From assembly GCA_013397935.1 (NCBI GenBank), contig VZRN01002993.1:712715-776714 (forward strand): a DNA stretch of 64,000 nucleotides, in the 5' to 3' direction. Source of the DNA: Dasyornis broadbenti (taxonomy: Eukaryota > Chordata > Aves > Passeriformes > Dasyornithidae). Position numbers and translations under genes: made by a program. Positions 51,601 to 64,000 of this stretch are shown here, in pieces; position 1 is the stretch's first letter; each line of letters starts with the position of its first letter. Under the pieces are notes generated by a model. The model was not told where the DNA came from and searched no databases. It saw only the letters and a list, made by a program, of their open reading frames with translations.

Positions 51601-51817
51601 GTTCAGAATCTATTTTCTTCTTGAAAAAGTATTTTTTTGCTTATCACTAGGAACGGAGTGCTGGGGCAGGGGGACCTTCAATTTGACTTTGTATATCTAT
51701 TCTTACTGTCTCACATTTGAAAAAAAAGTTTTCCTGACTTTTTCTGCATTGAAATGCTATTCTTCTTCTATTAGATTCTTCACAAGATTAACTTGGCCAT
51801 CAGAGTCCGATCATATT

Positions 51818-51905
51818 TGTTGTGGTTTGACCCTGGCCAAATGCCAGGCACCTACAACATCTACTCATTCGCTCTCCCCTCCTCTTCACACAGGAGATAT
51901 CTTTG
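51818..51905 (-). mobile_element. LTR end fragment of an avian ERV
   Basis: TGTTGTGGTTTGACCCTGGC followed by CAAATGCCAGGCACCTACAA, then CTCTCCCCTCCTCTTCACAC is the reversed U5 end of a common bird LTR (GGGTCAAACCACAACA on the minus strand). It is cousin to the 5717-6267 and 63339-63425 elements, which share the GCACCTGGCATCC motif. Similarity fades after about 51905; the LTR may extend further in worn form, up to about 52100, but I cannot follow it. A 138-codon open frame (51599-52015) runs across this boundary and is therefore not a gene. Confidence 0.6.
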
Positions 51906-52662
51906 TGCCTCCCCCCAGCGAAACCTGGGCCAAGCAAAACCAACACATTATGTTACTGCCGTTGCCCTTTATTTCATATGGAAACTACAGGGCTCATGGA
52001 AGTTTATTTGTATAACAAAGAGATATTCCCTGTTCTGGATGATGTGTTGTGCGGAGGAATCCAACGTGATAGGGTAGTATCACATATAAGTGACCTCATT
52101 GTTGCCATGAAGTTGACAAGGTATTCATACCTTGCCACTGGAAAGCAACAATAGCTGCAACCTATGTGCTTCACTAGAAATTAGGCTAATCTCAAGCAAC
52201 TTTTTTTTTTTTTTTGGTAAATTGTGGAAATGTTTTGCACATGTTGTTTTATTTCTCGAGATAGTGCATTATGTAGAGTGAACTTCCTTTCCATCCAACA
52301 GCTGATTACAAATCCTTAGATAAGTTTGAAATAATGCAAACAATCTGCACATGCAGACCCACATGCAGAATTCTCAAAAAATTAGCAGTTTTGTTTGCCA
52401 GTCTAAATATCTACACATTGTTGTATACACACAGTTGTCTGTGTATATTGGCTTATACATCTTCAAATTTTTTCTATTGAATGGTGGCTAATCTTAACTT
52501 CACTTCATCTTGCATTATGACGTAAACATAAAACCAGAAAACAGCATGAAATTTTCTCATCACAATTGAGAATATTATCCTACAGGAGAAAGGAGTCTTC
52601 ACTTGCTCCTCTAACACAATTTTCACAAAACACAGACATAGATATTAGTAAAACATTGCATT

Positions 52663-52700
52663 TACACATCATAGTCACATGTACACATCATAGTTACATT
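52663..52700. repeat. Tandem duplication, 19-bp unit, two copies
   Basis: TACACATCATAGTCACATG at 52663 is followed directly by TACACATCATAGTTACATT, matching at 17 of 19 positions. Confidence 0.85.
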
Positions 52701-55700
52701 TAACAACTTTTAGATTTTTTTTTTCCATCTCTATCTGCTAAACAGATTCTAAATTTTGTTTTGGTTTTCCTACAAATGTAATAAAAATTTAAAAATCAAA
52801 CTGATCTTGACTTGATAGGGAAGTTGCCAAGCATGGAATTTAGTCATAAGAGAGACAATATGAAATAACTGCCCCCTTCAAATTTTCAAACAGTGCAACT
52901 CTACATGAATAGATAAAAGAAATAATTGCTAGAAGAACAGCTACTCAGAAAGCATTTTTAACAATATATGGATGTGTCAATAATTCTCAACTGCTGTCAG
53001 AATAAATTTTCTCTTGAAAAATGGCTCTATTTAAAAGGAATTCTTGTTTTTCAGTTTTTAATGCAGTAAGCATCACATGAAAAGAAAGTGAAGGGCAGAC
53101 ATTGAAGATTGATGAGCTTGAGAGCAGTCCAAAAATTATTTCAATATCTAGGTGGTTAAACTTATTGTAGGTTCCATTAAGACAAATCATTGTCTAATAT
53201 TCTATTCCTTGCATATACGTCTTTTGGCTGTCATCCAAACAAGAACGGCATTACTCTGCATTGACCTGGTTTATTGTACAGTGGAAAGAGACACAAAATC
53301 TCCCCATCTCTAAAAGTATTTTCCACATGGAATGCTTCATGCCTACATATGCCTAAAAAGATAATTACAGTAGGTTGAGCCTATATTGTTTTGGCTCTGT
53401 ACTTATCTTTGCATGAAACATTTAACCTTCTCAGAAAGAGGCAACTCTGGATTGGTATAATTAAGTATGCAAATGAGGCACAGCTGTGAACAGCAGACCT
53501 GAAAGTGGACAGGTCATCTGCAGAACTATTTTAGCTGTGAAGACTCTGCTTCAGATCCTGGCTTAGAGAGAGTCTGTAAAGCCCATTGCCAGCACTGGAT
53601 TCACCACGATGGCATACTAGTGTTCTCAGGGGCTGGAAAGGTGTCCACGTGGTCTAGGAGACTTGTTTTACACCACAGGAAAACAAATGTCATCTTACAG
53701 AGGAGAAGACCTCACTCACTGATGTATAGAGTAACCTTGTACCTGTCAATTTATGTGGCAAGAGGCGTTAATCTTCCTCTCATTAGCCTACAAATCCATT
53801 CAGCAATCAATTATTATAGAAATATTTAAATACTTTAAGACCCTAGCTAAGAGATTATCAGGTGTACATTTGTGCAAAACATACAAGTTGGCTCCATGGT
53901 TTCAGGATCTCATGGGAGACTATTTCCAGATGTGTAAGTCAAACCCAGATGATGAACTTCAGAATAGTTGCATGTAAATCTTTCATGTATTTCTGAGAAG
54001 GTCCAAAGGCACAGACTAAAATACCTTTGTAAAATAAAAATATCTACATAAAAAAATGTTTCTTCTTCCACCCCAGTGTGCTCTGTGTAGCTCCAGAGAT
54101 AAATCACAACCATGTGGGTTATTCCCATGAGGTAATTCATAAAAGAGGTAGAGCTAGCTTGCCATTACTGAGGTCATAGAAAGGAAACTAAATGGTTTTC
54201 CCTTCCTATAAGAGCCAGACTTTCCCTCATGCCACCAGCAATACACTCAGTATTATGCCATGCCAATCCCAGAAGTAAATTATCTATTTGCTCCAGTATA
54301 TCTGGTAACTGGTTTCAGGTTTTCAGGTAGCTTTCAGCTAATTGTCACAAGACAGACCACAAGTGAAGATGTAGAGCTGAAAAAAAAATATCAAAAAGGA
54401 TTTTCTCTACTTTGGGGGCTGGATGGGCAGGGAAATGAAGGGAAACTAAAATGCATACAGATAAAACTAGACCATTATAAAAGCAGCTAAGCAATTCTTG
54501 TTCTTCTGTGCAAATAATTGTTCTAAATACTTCTAAAAGTCTTCAGAGTTGTACATTTTTATTTTTATCACTTTCACACTCTTAAAAAAGTAAATTACAA
54601 AATAAAAAAAAAACATCAGTGGACAGAGATAAAACACAGTAAAAGGTCTTTAGCCAGATTTCCCTTTGATGCCTTGCTCACTTCCTTTACTGTACAAACT
54701 CCATCTCTCACCTAAAACCTGCTGCCACTACAGCCCTTCCAGTGCTTGTCCTAATTTCCCCTCCCTTCCTATGTGCCCAGTATTTCCTCCCACAACTCTG
54801 AAGTTTACAAGTCGTGTATCTCACCCTACCTCAACAAGTACTGTGACCAGCAAAGCAGGTGTCCACAAGGCTCAGACATTGGCCTTTGCCTCATGAGACA
54901 CCAGTCTGGGACTCTTCCCTTTACTCACCATTGACTTCAACAAAACCTGGAGAAATTCCAGTCTTTGAGGCATCTACCCTGCTGTGTTTTATTCAAACTT
55001 GTCAGCTCCAGGTTACTGGAGGAATATGGATGAGAAAAAGCTACTAATTCTGTGTGATTATTTCCTTAGACACACACAATGCCAGGGACAATGATGACAG
55101 CAGGCACAGCACTGGGTCTTAAGGCAGCACCTCACGAAACATTCAAATGTGTTCAGGCACTCCTTAAATGTCTATTACTGCACAACACAGAGACGGAGGA
55201 ACATAGAGACTGAACATGCTGGATCCTTTTCCCTAAAATTACCTATAAAATTACATTCTATGACATTTTCATGAAAAACACTAAATCATATAGAAAAATC
55301 AGAGCAGAATTCTGTTGCATTCCTCTAGTACTGCTCAACAGAACCACCTCCCACTTCTTCCCTTGGTGGGGCCCATTCAGAATCTATTAAAATCTGACTT
55401 TTTAATTACCCAGATTGAATGAGATTTATATTCATATTTGGTGATCTGAGGTTACGTGTGAGCACAGGAAAGTCCCTACTCTATAGATCCACCATGGATC
55501 TGTTGTTAGCTTCTGACAACAGCAGATTTTGTAATAAAGGTTCATTTCAAACAATCTTAGTACATATTCTAGAGATATAATTACTACTGATGGACCAGCT
55601 ATTTAGCAAGAAGTTCTCCATAATGGGAACAGATTTTGTCTACTGCAATCAAACCCGATTTCTCCTCTCTCTTGTCAGCATAAAAGAAGAATAACTGTGA

Positions 55701-58700
55701 CAAGATTTACCACATTTCTACAAAATTAGAAATATTTATTGACATATTTAGCTATTGATGCTACATTTTATATAATTTTGGTCTTGTGGGGTTTATATAC
55801 AGGCTTTAGAACTTCTGGGAGTAGAAGAGAGAATTTTCATTTTTATCTTGTAAGGTCGGTAAAGTATGGTAATTAAAAACTTCTGAGAACCTCAGAAGAG
55901 AGCAGAGTTTCAACAGTGCAAGGACAACAGCAATCTTCCAAGAGCAGCTGAGCAAGCTTCATTTGACTTCAAGAGGAGGTTTTAATGAAGAGCAATAAAC
56001 TACATTTCTTCCCAAAATTAATCTGAAATGGTATGGGACCGACACAGAAAATTTCATCCCAACGGAATAAAATTTAAAACCTGGCTCAGTGTGCTCTCAG
56101 ACTGCTGTATAGAGGCAACCATGTAATAGCAAGGCAACGTGAGGTAAGCATTTTTTAAAGCATTTTGCTGTCATACTTACAATATCAGCATGTTTTTCAT
56201 GCTCAGAGCTTATCCCAATCTAATCATACACAGACATTCTGCTGCGTAATACTCTTGGGAGTACCTCTGTATCTTCCTCATTCTTTAAATGCTCTGTACA
56301 GTGGATTTCTCCAGGGAAAGTACAGCATGAGGAAGAGAGGGAAGAAAATAATTTAGTACCTATATATAATGTTCTAGCTGAAATTAATAAGATGTGAGAC
56401 TGTTCAGCTTCAGATCCACAAGAGATGTTTCTACTATGAAATGAAATTGTATCAATAAGCCATAACAGTTAAACAATTTCTGGGACATAAACATGTTAAT
56501 AATACATCTAAGCATATTTCAGACTTCCTCACTTAATATACCTAAAGGTGCTACTAAACAGAATGGGTTCTTCAGTTGAGGGCTGAAAAAGCTTTAAAAG
56601 GAGATAAATTTCATTCCTTTTTTTCAAGTTTCATTTTGAAGGAATTGTTTTCTTTTTGTCTTCCAAAGTTTAAAATTAGAATTCAGTAGATGAATTTTTT
56701 TCCCAAATTATGTAGAAAAAGCTAATTGTTATTTCGTATGATCTTGCATTACTTACACAGTTTCTCATACGTTCAAGAGAAATGTGACTTGTTTCAACTT
56801 TGTTTAAAACAGTGGTTTAATTGTCCACTTTGAAATAAGAGATGCACCATAATGGATTACAGAGTATTTTATTTACATGGTCTCTGTCATGCTTCTTTGA
56901 GAAGAGTAATCCAAAACAGACCTTTGGAAGGATGGAAGGTTTGCCGAAACTGCTTTGAGGGAATGGTGTTGAAACTCCAGAGAGCAACAAACAAGAACAC
57001 CAGACAGGAAACTGCAGTTTGTTCAGAGGCAGACAAACTAAAGTAAGGAGTAAAAAAATTAAATTCCAACAGATTTGAATAATTGTTTCTAGGAAAAAAA
57101 TACACTGCAATTTGGAAAGTCATGTGTTAACAAAACACAAGGATCCATCTTTGCGAATACATAGTAAGTAGGGGAACAGCTAACACATATATATAAGCGT
57201 AGCATAAATCTATTCTGTCTGAATCAGTACTTTTAAGCATTCTTTATGTCAAAACCTATCTAATACTTACCCTATTGATATAGTAGTGAAACAGACTTTA
57301 ATTTAAAGGCCTCTCCTTCATTAGAGCACTTGGCATCAGGACATCTCAACATGCCCTTCTCAAGTTCTACACAACTTGCGTTGCCCAACACAATATCTTT
57401 TCCTTTTATTATTTTTCTGAAGGAGTTTATTTCCAACCCAAAATACATCGAATTTTGGTTAGAAGAAACCTGGTTACTCTCACACCACTTCTTAATGGTC
57501 ACTTCTGCTGATGGAAAAAGATAAACATAGAGATATATTTAATTTTTATTACACTAGAGAAATTGAATTTTAATTCTGGAACGAATTGCACAGAATTGGT
57601 CTATCTTGTACTTCAGATATGGGTTTTTATTTAATACAGTGTCATCTTCCCTCATGTTTCTGTGATTCCTTTTAACTGGTTTCAAATATGTGAAAACATC
57701 CCTTCTTTTTCAACCCCTTCCTCCTGACCCATAGGTAAGACTCTTGAAATTGATGTTATTTTTGCACAGGTATAAGGTGTTTCTTCACAATATCTGATCT
57801 ATGAGGAGAACAAGAAAATGATAATGTGACTATCTTAGACTCTAAGGATTAAATATTTGAATTTTGAGAGAGTCTCTCTTCTCTCTTGTCTAGACTGGGC
57901 TATTGCATAGTATTTACAGAGAGAAAAAATACAAAACATCCACAGCCCTGCAATAGGAATCATAATTGCAACTTATTTTCTGGTTTTCCTACATCTCTGA
58001 AGCACCAAAAGTCCTTGCCATGTTTTAAAAAGAAGCAGCATTATATTTCTCTTGGGAGACTGTCCTCCCATATTTTAAGGTAGATTATCCCCTCTCTAGT
58101 CCCTAACAAGCTAAGTCCCTCACAATTTATGTGTATTCAGTATATATATTCTATATATAATAAGAAAATTTATATTTGCTTAGTCTGCTGATGAAATTCT
58201 TCCTTTTCATCCTTACAAGAAGAGAAATAAATATCACCTTACAGTCTCTAATAGTCTGTCAGAAATTGGAATTGAAACAAATGGGCTCTCCAGAGTATAA
58301 AATGCTGAGGCAGGAGTTCAGACTCTGTTGGAATAGCAGTGGGAGACTATCAGTATCTTCTGCAGAAGAGCTGAAATTCTCTTTTATTCCTTTTAATGGA
58401 AATAAGAAATAAACCTACACTAGAAATTCGTTCTATCTCTTAATCTTCAGAAAACGTGGGATTAACTCTTTTCTCTCTCCCAGTGCAGATCCTTAGTGAA
58501 AGCCTGCTGTTGACTGTCTGCCAGAGGGTGGAGTAAAACGTCAAATGAAGCTAAATCAGAATGTTGTAAGAGAAGGCTAAATGCCCCCAAATGAACTTTC
58601 TCAGTTTACTTATTAATTAGAATAACGCAGTTATATTTCTATTGCCTTTTTTTTAAGTTGAACTCTTCTTGACAGATACCTTTGGCTCAATCCCCTCTAG

Positions 58701-59077
58701 TAATCTTCCTAGGCTAAAAGCACAATTCTGCAGTCCTTGATGTTGTATGAAGCAAATTAATCCCTTGTCCACATGAATCTAAACTGGGTATGTATGACCT
58801 CTGTTTCTGGTGTGACTTCCTTTCCAATTTTTCCTTAGAGGTTTGAAATGCAACTCTGGTTTCTCTCTAGTGTTATGGTGTTAGACTGTCACTAAAAATC
58901 ACATTTTCCATTGATAAAATTGGTAGAGATGGGTAATCAAGCCCCTAGCATTACTTTCAGGTATCAAATTGAGTTTTCCTGCACAACATCTAAAAAGCTT
59001 TTGGGTTTGGATATGAAGTGAGCAGATTCACTACAGAAATCACTGAAGGAGAATAAATCTGAAATACCAAGACATAA

Positions 59078-59097
59078 TTTTTTTTTTTTTTTTTTTT
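59078..59097. repeat. Poly(T) run
   Basis: Twenty T in a row; no mobile element was recognised next to it. Confidence 0.95.
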
Positions 59098-62000
59098 ACC
59101 ATAATCATATCTCAAGGACAGATTATTCTAAAGTTTTAAAATGAAAATCCAATTTCAATGCTAGGCAGGAGCTGTGCAGAAAGAAAGGTGCAAAGCAGAT
59201 GTACCAACATTTTTCTGCAGCGGATAAAGTGCAGAACTGACACACAGGGTTTTATATATGCCTAGGTCACTAAGCAAAGGGAAGCGAGTTGGAGGAGTAA
59301 GGAAAAGCTGATGGACTGTGACATTTCTTCTGTTTATGTGTCTACTTCACTGACACTTGACAGTTATTAAAGTTGTTCTCATGTTTGAGGGAGTCATTTC
59401 CAATTGCCTGTACATGTAAAAGCTTTCAAGAGAAATACAATGTATCGCTTCAAGAGTTCCACAATTTAAAGTTTTTCCCTATTTAAACCTCTACTTTATA
59501 CATATTTGCCAGGCAGAGCGAGAGAACAAGCACTGAGTTGTTCTGACACTTTCTATTGCAGCATCTCTCCTGACTTTTTCTTATGCCCCAGATGCTAAAT
59601 TTCTACATAATGTCAGTGAAGGACCAGCATAACATGGTTTTCACATTTCAAATTAGGTGATGTACTTAATTTCCCTTTGAAAGTACGTGCCTCATTTGAG
59701 GGCTTTTTTTTTTTTTGTCAATACAAAAACAAAGATGCCTCTTCCAAAGGCAGTTGGGAGACAACATAGAAATAAAGGATGAGGGTTGAGTTAAATGAGC
59801 AAATTATAGATATAGTTTTGGGAAGTATGGAAAAACAACACACACAAGGCAGATGACATTTCAGGAAATTGCTTCCTATTAAAGAAATTCATTCACGGAA
59901 GATGCCTACCAACCCGTCCTTTTGCAAGGATATAGGTGTTACGGTTTGGCTCCAAGTGAAAGTTATAGTATTTAGATGCCATAATGTACTTTCTGTAAAA
60001 GGGAGAAAATTCAGCTGATGCTTCTTCCAAGCTGGATTTGTCCCGCTTTGTTAAGGCTTTAAAGACTTCATAAACTCAGCTGCAGTTCCCATAATTCTGA
60101 ATTGCATAGGCTTAGCCTAAAAGCTAAAGAGTCTGTGACTGCCTGTGCCTTGTGCCTCATACTAGCCTGGAAAAGGAATGTTACAGACTCTACGAACACA
60201 ATTTTTTTCCCATCAAATAAAAAGCCCAAACCAGTGTGACTTTAGCAACTTAAACAAACAGAAATGAAATATCCTGAAAACCCAAATCCTCAACATGTCT
60301 CTTTTCTAGCAGCAGTGACTTTGCCTGGTCCACTTTGGGTACCATATTGTACTCATCTATTTTGAAACAGCTCTATATGAGAGTCAAGAATCGAGTAAAT
60401 GTCTGGGCAGTTAAAGTGTTAAAATCTGCTGCCTGAGCCATATTCCTGTCAGTAAAATCAAGTGTTCCTGTGGGTCTGTTAATTTGTTGGCACTTTTAGG
60501 AAGCTTTCTATGTAGGGAACAGAACGTAGAAATGGACTCTGAAATCCATATCGACAAATCTGTTAATTAAATGTCAATCATAAGGCCTGTTCAGGTAAAC
60601 TCTACTTCCAAGCCTATCAAGTTTCTAGAGTTGGAATCTGAAGTAAAAACACATCAAGGAACAATAAAATCCACATAAGATCACTTTCATTATATTTTTC
60701 ATGAAGAATATAATTTTCATAAGGAATTTAGCTTTCCATTTTCCAGCAACAGAAACCAGTGGGAGATTTTCCTGAACATGCCTAAGGAAGAAGAATGACA
60801 TGGTTCTTGGTGAACTCATTAATCTTTTTCTGTATCAGTGTTTAGTCAAGCAATATCTTATAGCAAAAAGTCAAAAAGTCTATGTACAAGATATGGGATT
60901 TCATATGAATCAAGGAGCTGTAGTTCAGGAATGAGGGACTGAAAAAATGAGTGCTTTAAGTGACAGGGGTGCATATGCTGGCACATCTTTGGGAAAGATG
61001 CCTATCACAGTGCATTTGTAAAGGTTATCAAGAGCTGTAGAACCTGGTGCTTTCAAATGCATTTGGACTGCTAAGGATGTGTGATTGGGAAATGTGTCAG
61101 AAAGACTGCTATGATGATGTCATCCTAGGAGACAATTTGGGGTCTTGAAGTAAATAAAAAGATTAATTCTAAATCAAGTTTTTGTTCTGTGGAATTGAAG
61201 TTCATGTAAGACAATTAGTGTGAATAACTTCAGCAGTAAGGAGAAAAAGTCAAAATTAGCACTCGTAAATAAAAGCAAACTATCCAAAGCAAAAAAACCC
61301 TCAAATCAATGTGAGTTCTGACAGTGTTCTGAAAATAGTCTTACAACTTTATACACCTCTGTCATGTATGACCTTCTTCCTTACCCCATTTCTACTTTGA
61401 TGTCCAACACTGTACTTACAGGGAAGCATTAGCAAAAACGTAAAACGTAGCTAGAGGGGCATAGAACAAATATAGACAAGGTATGTTGTAGCCCAGGAAG
61501 AAATTCTAGCTATAAAACAAAGGTACTACAAGAGTTTTGAAATCAACATGTCAAGCATACTTCACAACAAATTACAAAATTTCAGTGTAACTATTGCTAC
61601 TATACATTGGAGTACAGTGTACAATAGCAGCATCAGATATTCAGGGAATCCCGATACTTAAAGGAAACTATCCTTAAATCTAACCAATTCAAGTGGAAGT
61701 GTAAAAAAAAGTGTCTTAAGTTGTGCATGGGTCTCCACTGTTAAGTCCCATTTGTTTCCAGAAAAATATAACAAATGTTACTGTCATATCACCTTAGATT
61801 TTTGGTTCTTTTAACAGGTACCATATTTGAAAACTATGCTTAAAAACTTGAAATCCTATAAAGCTCTACAGTGTAGACCCCAAAGGAGCTCAACCAAAAC
61901 TAGAGTCAGACACATACACACCAACACATCTGCAAATTTAACAAAGAAGAAATAAAACCTGGGTTTAATATAGTGATCACCATGAGCTTTATACCTGACA

Positions 62001-63338
62001 GCAGGTACCCAGATTTTCAGTTTGTGCTCAGAAAGTAGACATAAAGTTTGTCTTTGTTCAGTGCCCCTACAGAATGGAAGGCTGAATTGCTTTTTAAATG
62101 ACTAAAGTTTCCACATACCTTTCAATTATTTTTTTCCTGTACCACAGTTCACTTTTCCAGACTTTTACTCAAACTCTGTAAATTTCTGCAAAACGTCTAC
62201 CTAACAGTTATATAAAACAATTTTGGGAGAGCATAAGTCTTTCCCTTGTGGACAAATAAGAGCAAAAAATAAAAAACATTATTCCATAACTGGTATCTTA
62301 ATGAATCTAAAGAGCTTTGTAACTGGAAAATAAGAAAATTCAATCATGTAAAATTATTACACAGTACTAATTGTGATAACAAGTACTTGGAAGAATAGTG
62401 AGTATGGAGGATGTATGTGTATATGTTTTTCATCTTTGCTATTTACTTAGGGTTTTCAGGAACACTGAAATCTAGGAACCCTTACACATGTCTGACATGA
62501 ACCATATTTGGAAAAAAACTCCTAAAGATACCATCCAAAATGTTCATCTGCCTCTGAGAAAATTCGATTTATATTAGACTAATAAAAAGTTCACCTGAAT
62601 AACAATAGTTATCTTGATGGATGATCCATGGATAAAGAAAAAGAGCACTGAAAATTAGTGGAAAAAACTAATTGATTATGCTAATAAGTTGGCATCTCCC
62701 CTAGATTTTCTATGTAAGTCAGTAATAAGCCTCTTTGTGGGTCTCCTTGCTACCATAAATACTACTTTATTTCATTAAAAGGAATATTCTATTTGGTTTA
62801 ATGTCTTCATTTTGCATGTAGGTTTGGTCTGGCTACCTGGTCTTCAGAAATCCTTGTAATGCCTGAGTGTAAGAAAAAGGCAAAAATTGCTTTAAAGCAA
62901 AATTTCTGGCTTCCCCCCAGTACTCAGTCCAGCACTTAGTGCCATGAGAAGTTCTGTATAGTCTACAGCAAACAGTTCAGAAAGTAGAATGCACAGGCTG
63001 AACACAGGAATGCCAACATTATTTCAGAATGATTTATTATCTCCCTGGTAGTAAAAACAAAAATCTACATTTTGTGTCTGACAATTTATTAATTATATTT
63101 TTGATTCATAGACTGTGTTTATGAACAGCCATTAATTCTGCTATACATTTTTATGGCTTTTACTCAAGTTATTTAAAAAGTGATTAAGGAGCTTAGAAAT
63201 GAAGTCTTCAGTTAGGTTAGTCTACTTTTGAAAGGGAAAAACCCACACTATATCTTGCTAAGTATCTTAGCCTAAATGCCTGAAATTTACTGGTTCACAG
63301 GAGTCTATCCCAGGATTAAGTGATCTTCCCCCCCACCC

Positions 63339-63425
63339 CCATCGTATTTCTCCTCTTCTCATCCTGCTGAGGAGTGATGGAGCAGCTTGGTGGGTACCTG
63401 GCATCCAGTCACAGTGTCACTTACA
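63339..63425 (+). mobile_element. LTR 3' (U5) end fragment, same family as 5717-6267
   Basis: GAGGAGTGATGGAGCAGCTT, then GGTGGGTACCTGGCATCCAG and the end GTGTCACTTACA align with the minus strand of 5717-5800 (GGAGTGATAGAG, GGTAGGCACCTGGCATCC, end CATCACTTACA). Only the last 87 bp or so of the LTR is left. An open frame of 69 codons (63374-63583) starts within it and is spurious. Confidence 0.7.
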
Positions 63426-63585
63426 TTTCCTTCTCTATGTATCTGCTTGGTATCATTCACTGTGTAAGCTCAGACGCTCAAATCTTAGAATGGACAAAAA
63501 GAAGGGGTAACCAGCAGAACAAGCTGGTCGCTGGAGGGACTGGAAGGTGCGTGTTCAGCGATAGTGTACACTTTGCTACATAAAC

Positions 63586-64000
63586 TCATAGAATTACCAA
63601 GGTTGGAAGAGACCCTTAAGGTCACCCAGTCCAACCATCCATCCACCTGGCACTGCCACTGTAACCCTTAAACCACTCAACCACAACCCCCTGCACCAGA
63701 TCCAGATGCCTCAAGCACCTCCAGGGACAGGGACTCCACCCCTTCCCAGGGAAACCTGTTCCAATGCCTGACTACCCTGGCGGTGAAACAACTTTTTTCT
63801 AATATCTAATTTGAATCTGCCTGTTATGGCCAAAGGCTTTTAGCCATTTCCTCTGGTCCTCTCACTGCAGGCATGGCAGGAGAGCCTGACCTCCACCTCA
63901 CTACACCCTCCTTTCTGGAGTTGTAGAGAGCGATAAGGTCACCTCTGAGCCTCCTCTTCTGGAGAATAAACNGAGAATAAACAATCCCAACTCCCTCAGC
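63586..64000 (-). mobile_element. CR1 LINE retrotransposon, runs off the window
   Basis: The plus strand reads TCATAGAATTACCAAGGTTG, CACCCAGTCCAACCATC, CACCTCCAGGGACAGGGACT, CCTGTTCCAATGCCTGACTA, GATAAGGTCACCTCTGAGCC and AATCCCAACTCCCTCAGC. This is a CR1 read backwards from its 3' end, continuing past the right edge. Its subfamily differs from the 10010 and 31232 copies. At 63962-63982 GAGAATAAAC is present twice around an N (63972), probably an assembly artefact. Confidence 0.93.

Larger units (their letters stand above)
42141..51817. other. Long noncoding stretch, no gene seen
   Basis: No gene, RNA gene or transposon was recognised beyond the small repeats listed separately. The unassigned 42141-42480 part has several CpGs and open frames on both strands (86 and 69 codons) and may be the worn 5' extension of the CR1-like fragment before it. 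The rest is AT-rich. Confidence 0.5.
51906..63338. other. Long noncoding stretch, no gene seen
   Basis: About 11.4 kb of AT-rich DNA without any recognisable gene or transposon. Homopolymer T runs occur at 52201-52217 (17 T) and 59078-59097 (20 T), and a TA-rich patch at about 58138-58160. Open frames reach only 97 codons (56817-57110 minus) and show no family motif. Part of it may be the worn continuation of the LTR before it. Confidence 0.55.

Noticed and set aside
51599..52015. 138-codon plus-strand open frame
   Set aside because: It crosses the boundary of the LTR fragment at 51818, so half of it is noncoding ERV sequence; no domain is recognisable.
59937..60060. TGTTACGGTTTGGCTCC as the end of another LTR
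   Set aside because: No further LTR words, promoter, polyA signal or partner end could be found.
1..64000. CRISPR arrays, operons or other prokaryotic systems
   Set aside because: No spaced direct repeats or gene clusters of that kind exist; the repeat content is that of a bird nuclear genome.

Overview
This window reads as gene-poor nuclear DNA from a bird. The evidence is the repeat content: many 5'-truncated CR1 retrotransposons carrying the avian 3' signature (ATTCTATGATTCTAT, or TCATAGAATCATAGAAT on the other strand), and several endogenous-retrovirus (ERV) long terminal repeats (LTRs) of families I recognise as common in birds, probably Neoaves. Assignment below bird level is inference. 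Runs of N at 20253, 32250-32277 and 63972 show a draft assembly.

Layout. 1-5716 is single-copy-looking AT-rich DNA. 5717-6267 is an LTR on the minus strand. Two minus-strand CR1 copies sit side by side at 10010-10238 and 10318-10862. A plus-strand LTR with a clear promoter and polyA signal lies at about 13525-14071, and a plus-strand CR1 3' end at 15512-16008. The stretch 19200-21722 is the most structured part. It holds a long near-perfect hairpin with splice-like signals (19257-19325), an A/C-rich tract, an ATT microsatellite, and a plus-strand CR1 interrupted by a younger complete solo LTR (21062-21614). A long single-copy stretch follows. At 31060-31871 two CR1 copies face each other tail to tail, and at 36021-36573 there is a GC-rich solo LTR with internal tandem duplications. 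41868-42140 looks like an old CR1. The next 20 kb is mostly single-copy DNA with several short tandem duplications, a pentanucleotide array (48554-48632) and an LTR end at 51818. The right edge has an LTR tail (63339-63425) and a CR1 that continues past 64000.

No host protein-coding gene, rRNA, tRNA or CRISPR array could be supported. The open frames of 60-150 codons are what chance gives in AT-rich DNA, are low-complexity, or are remnants of the CR1 reverse-transcriptase ORF. The window could be intergenic or lie inside a very large intron; the sequence alone does not decide. I found no convincing undescribed system. The best leads are the 19257-19325 hairpin, the micro-exon-like signal overlapping it, and the rearranged LTR at 36021.
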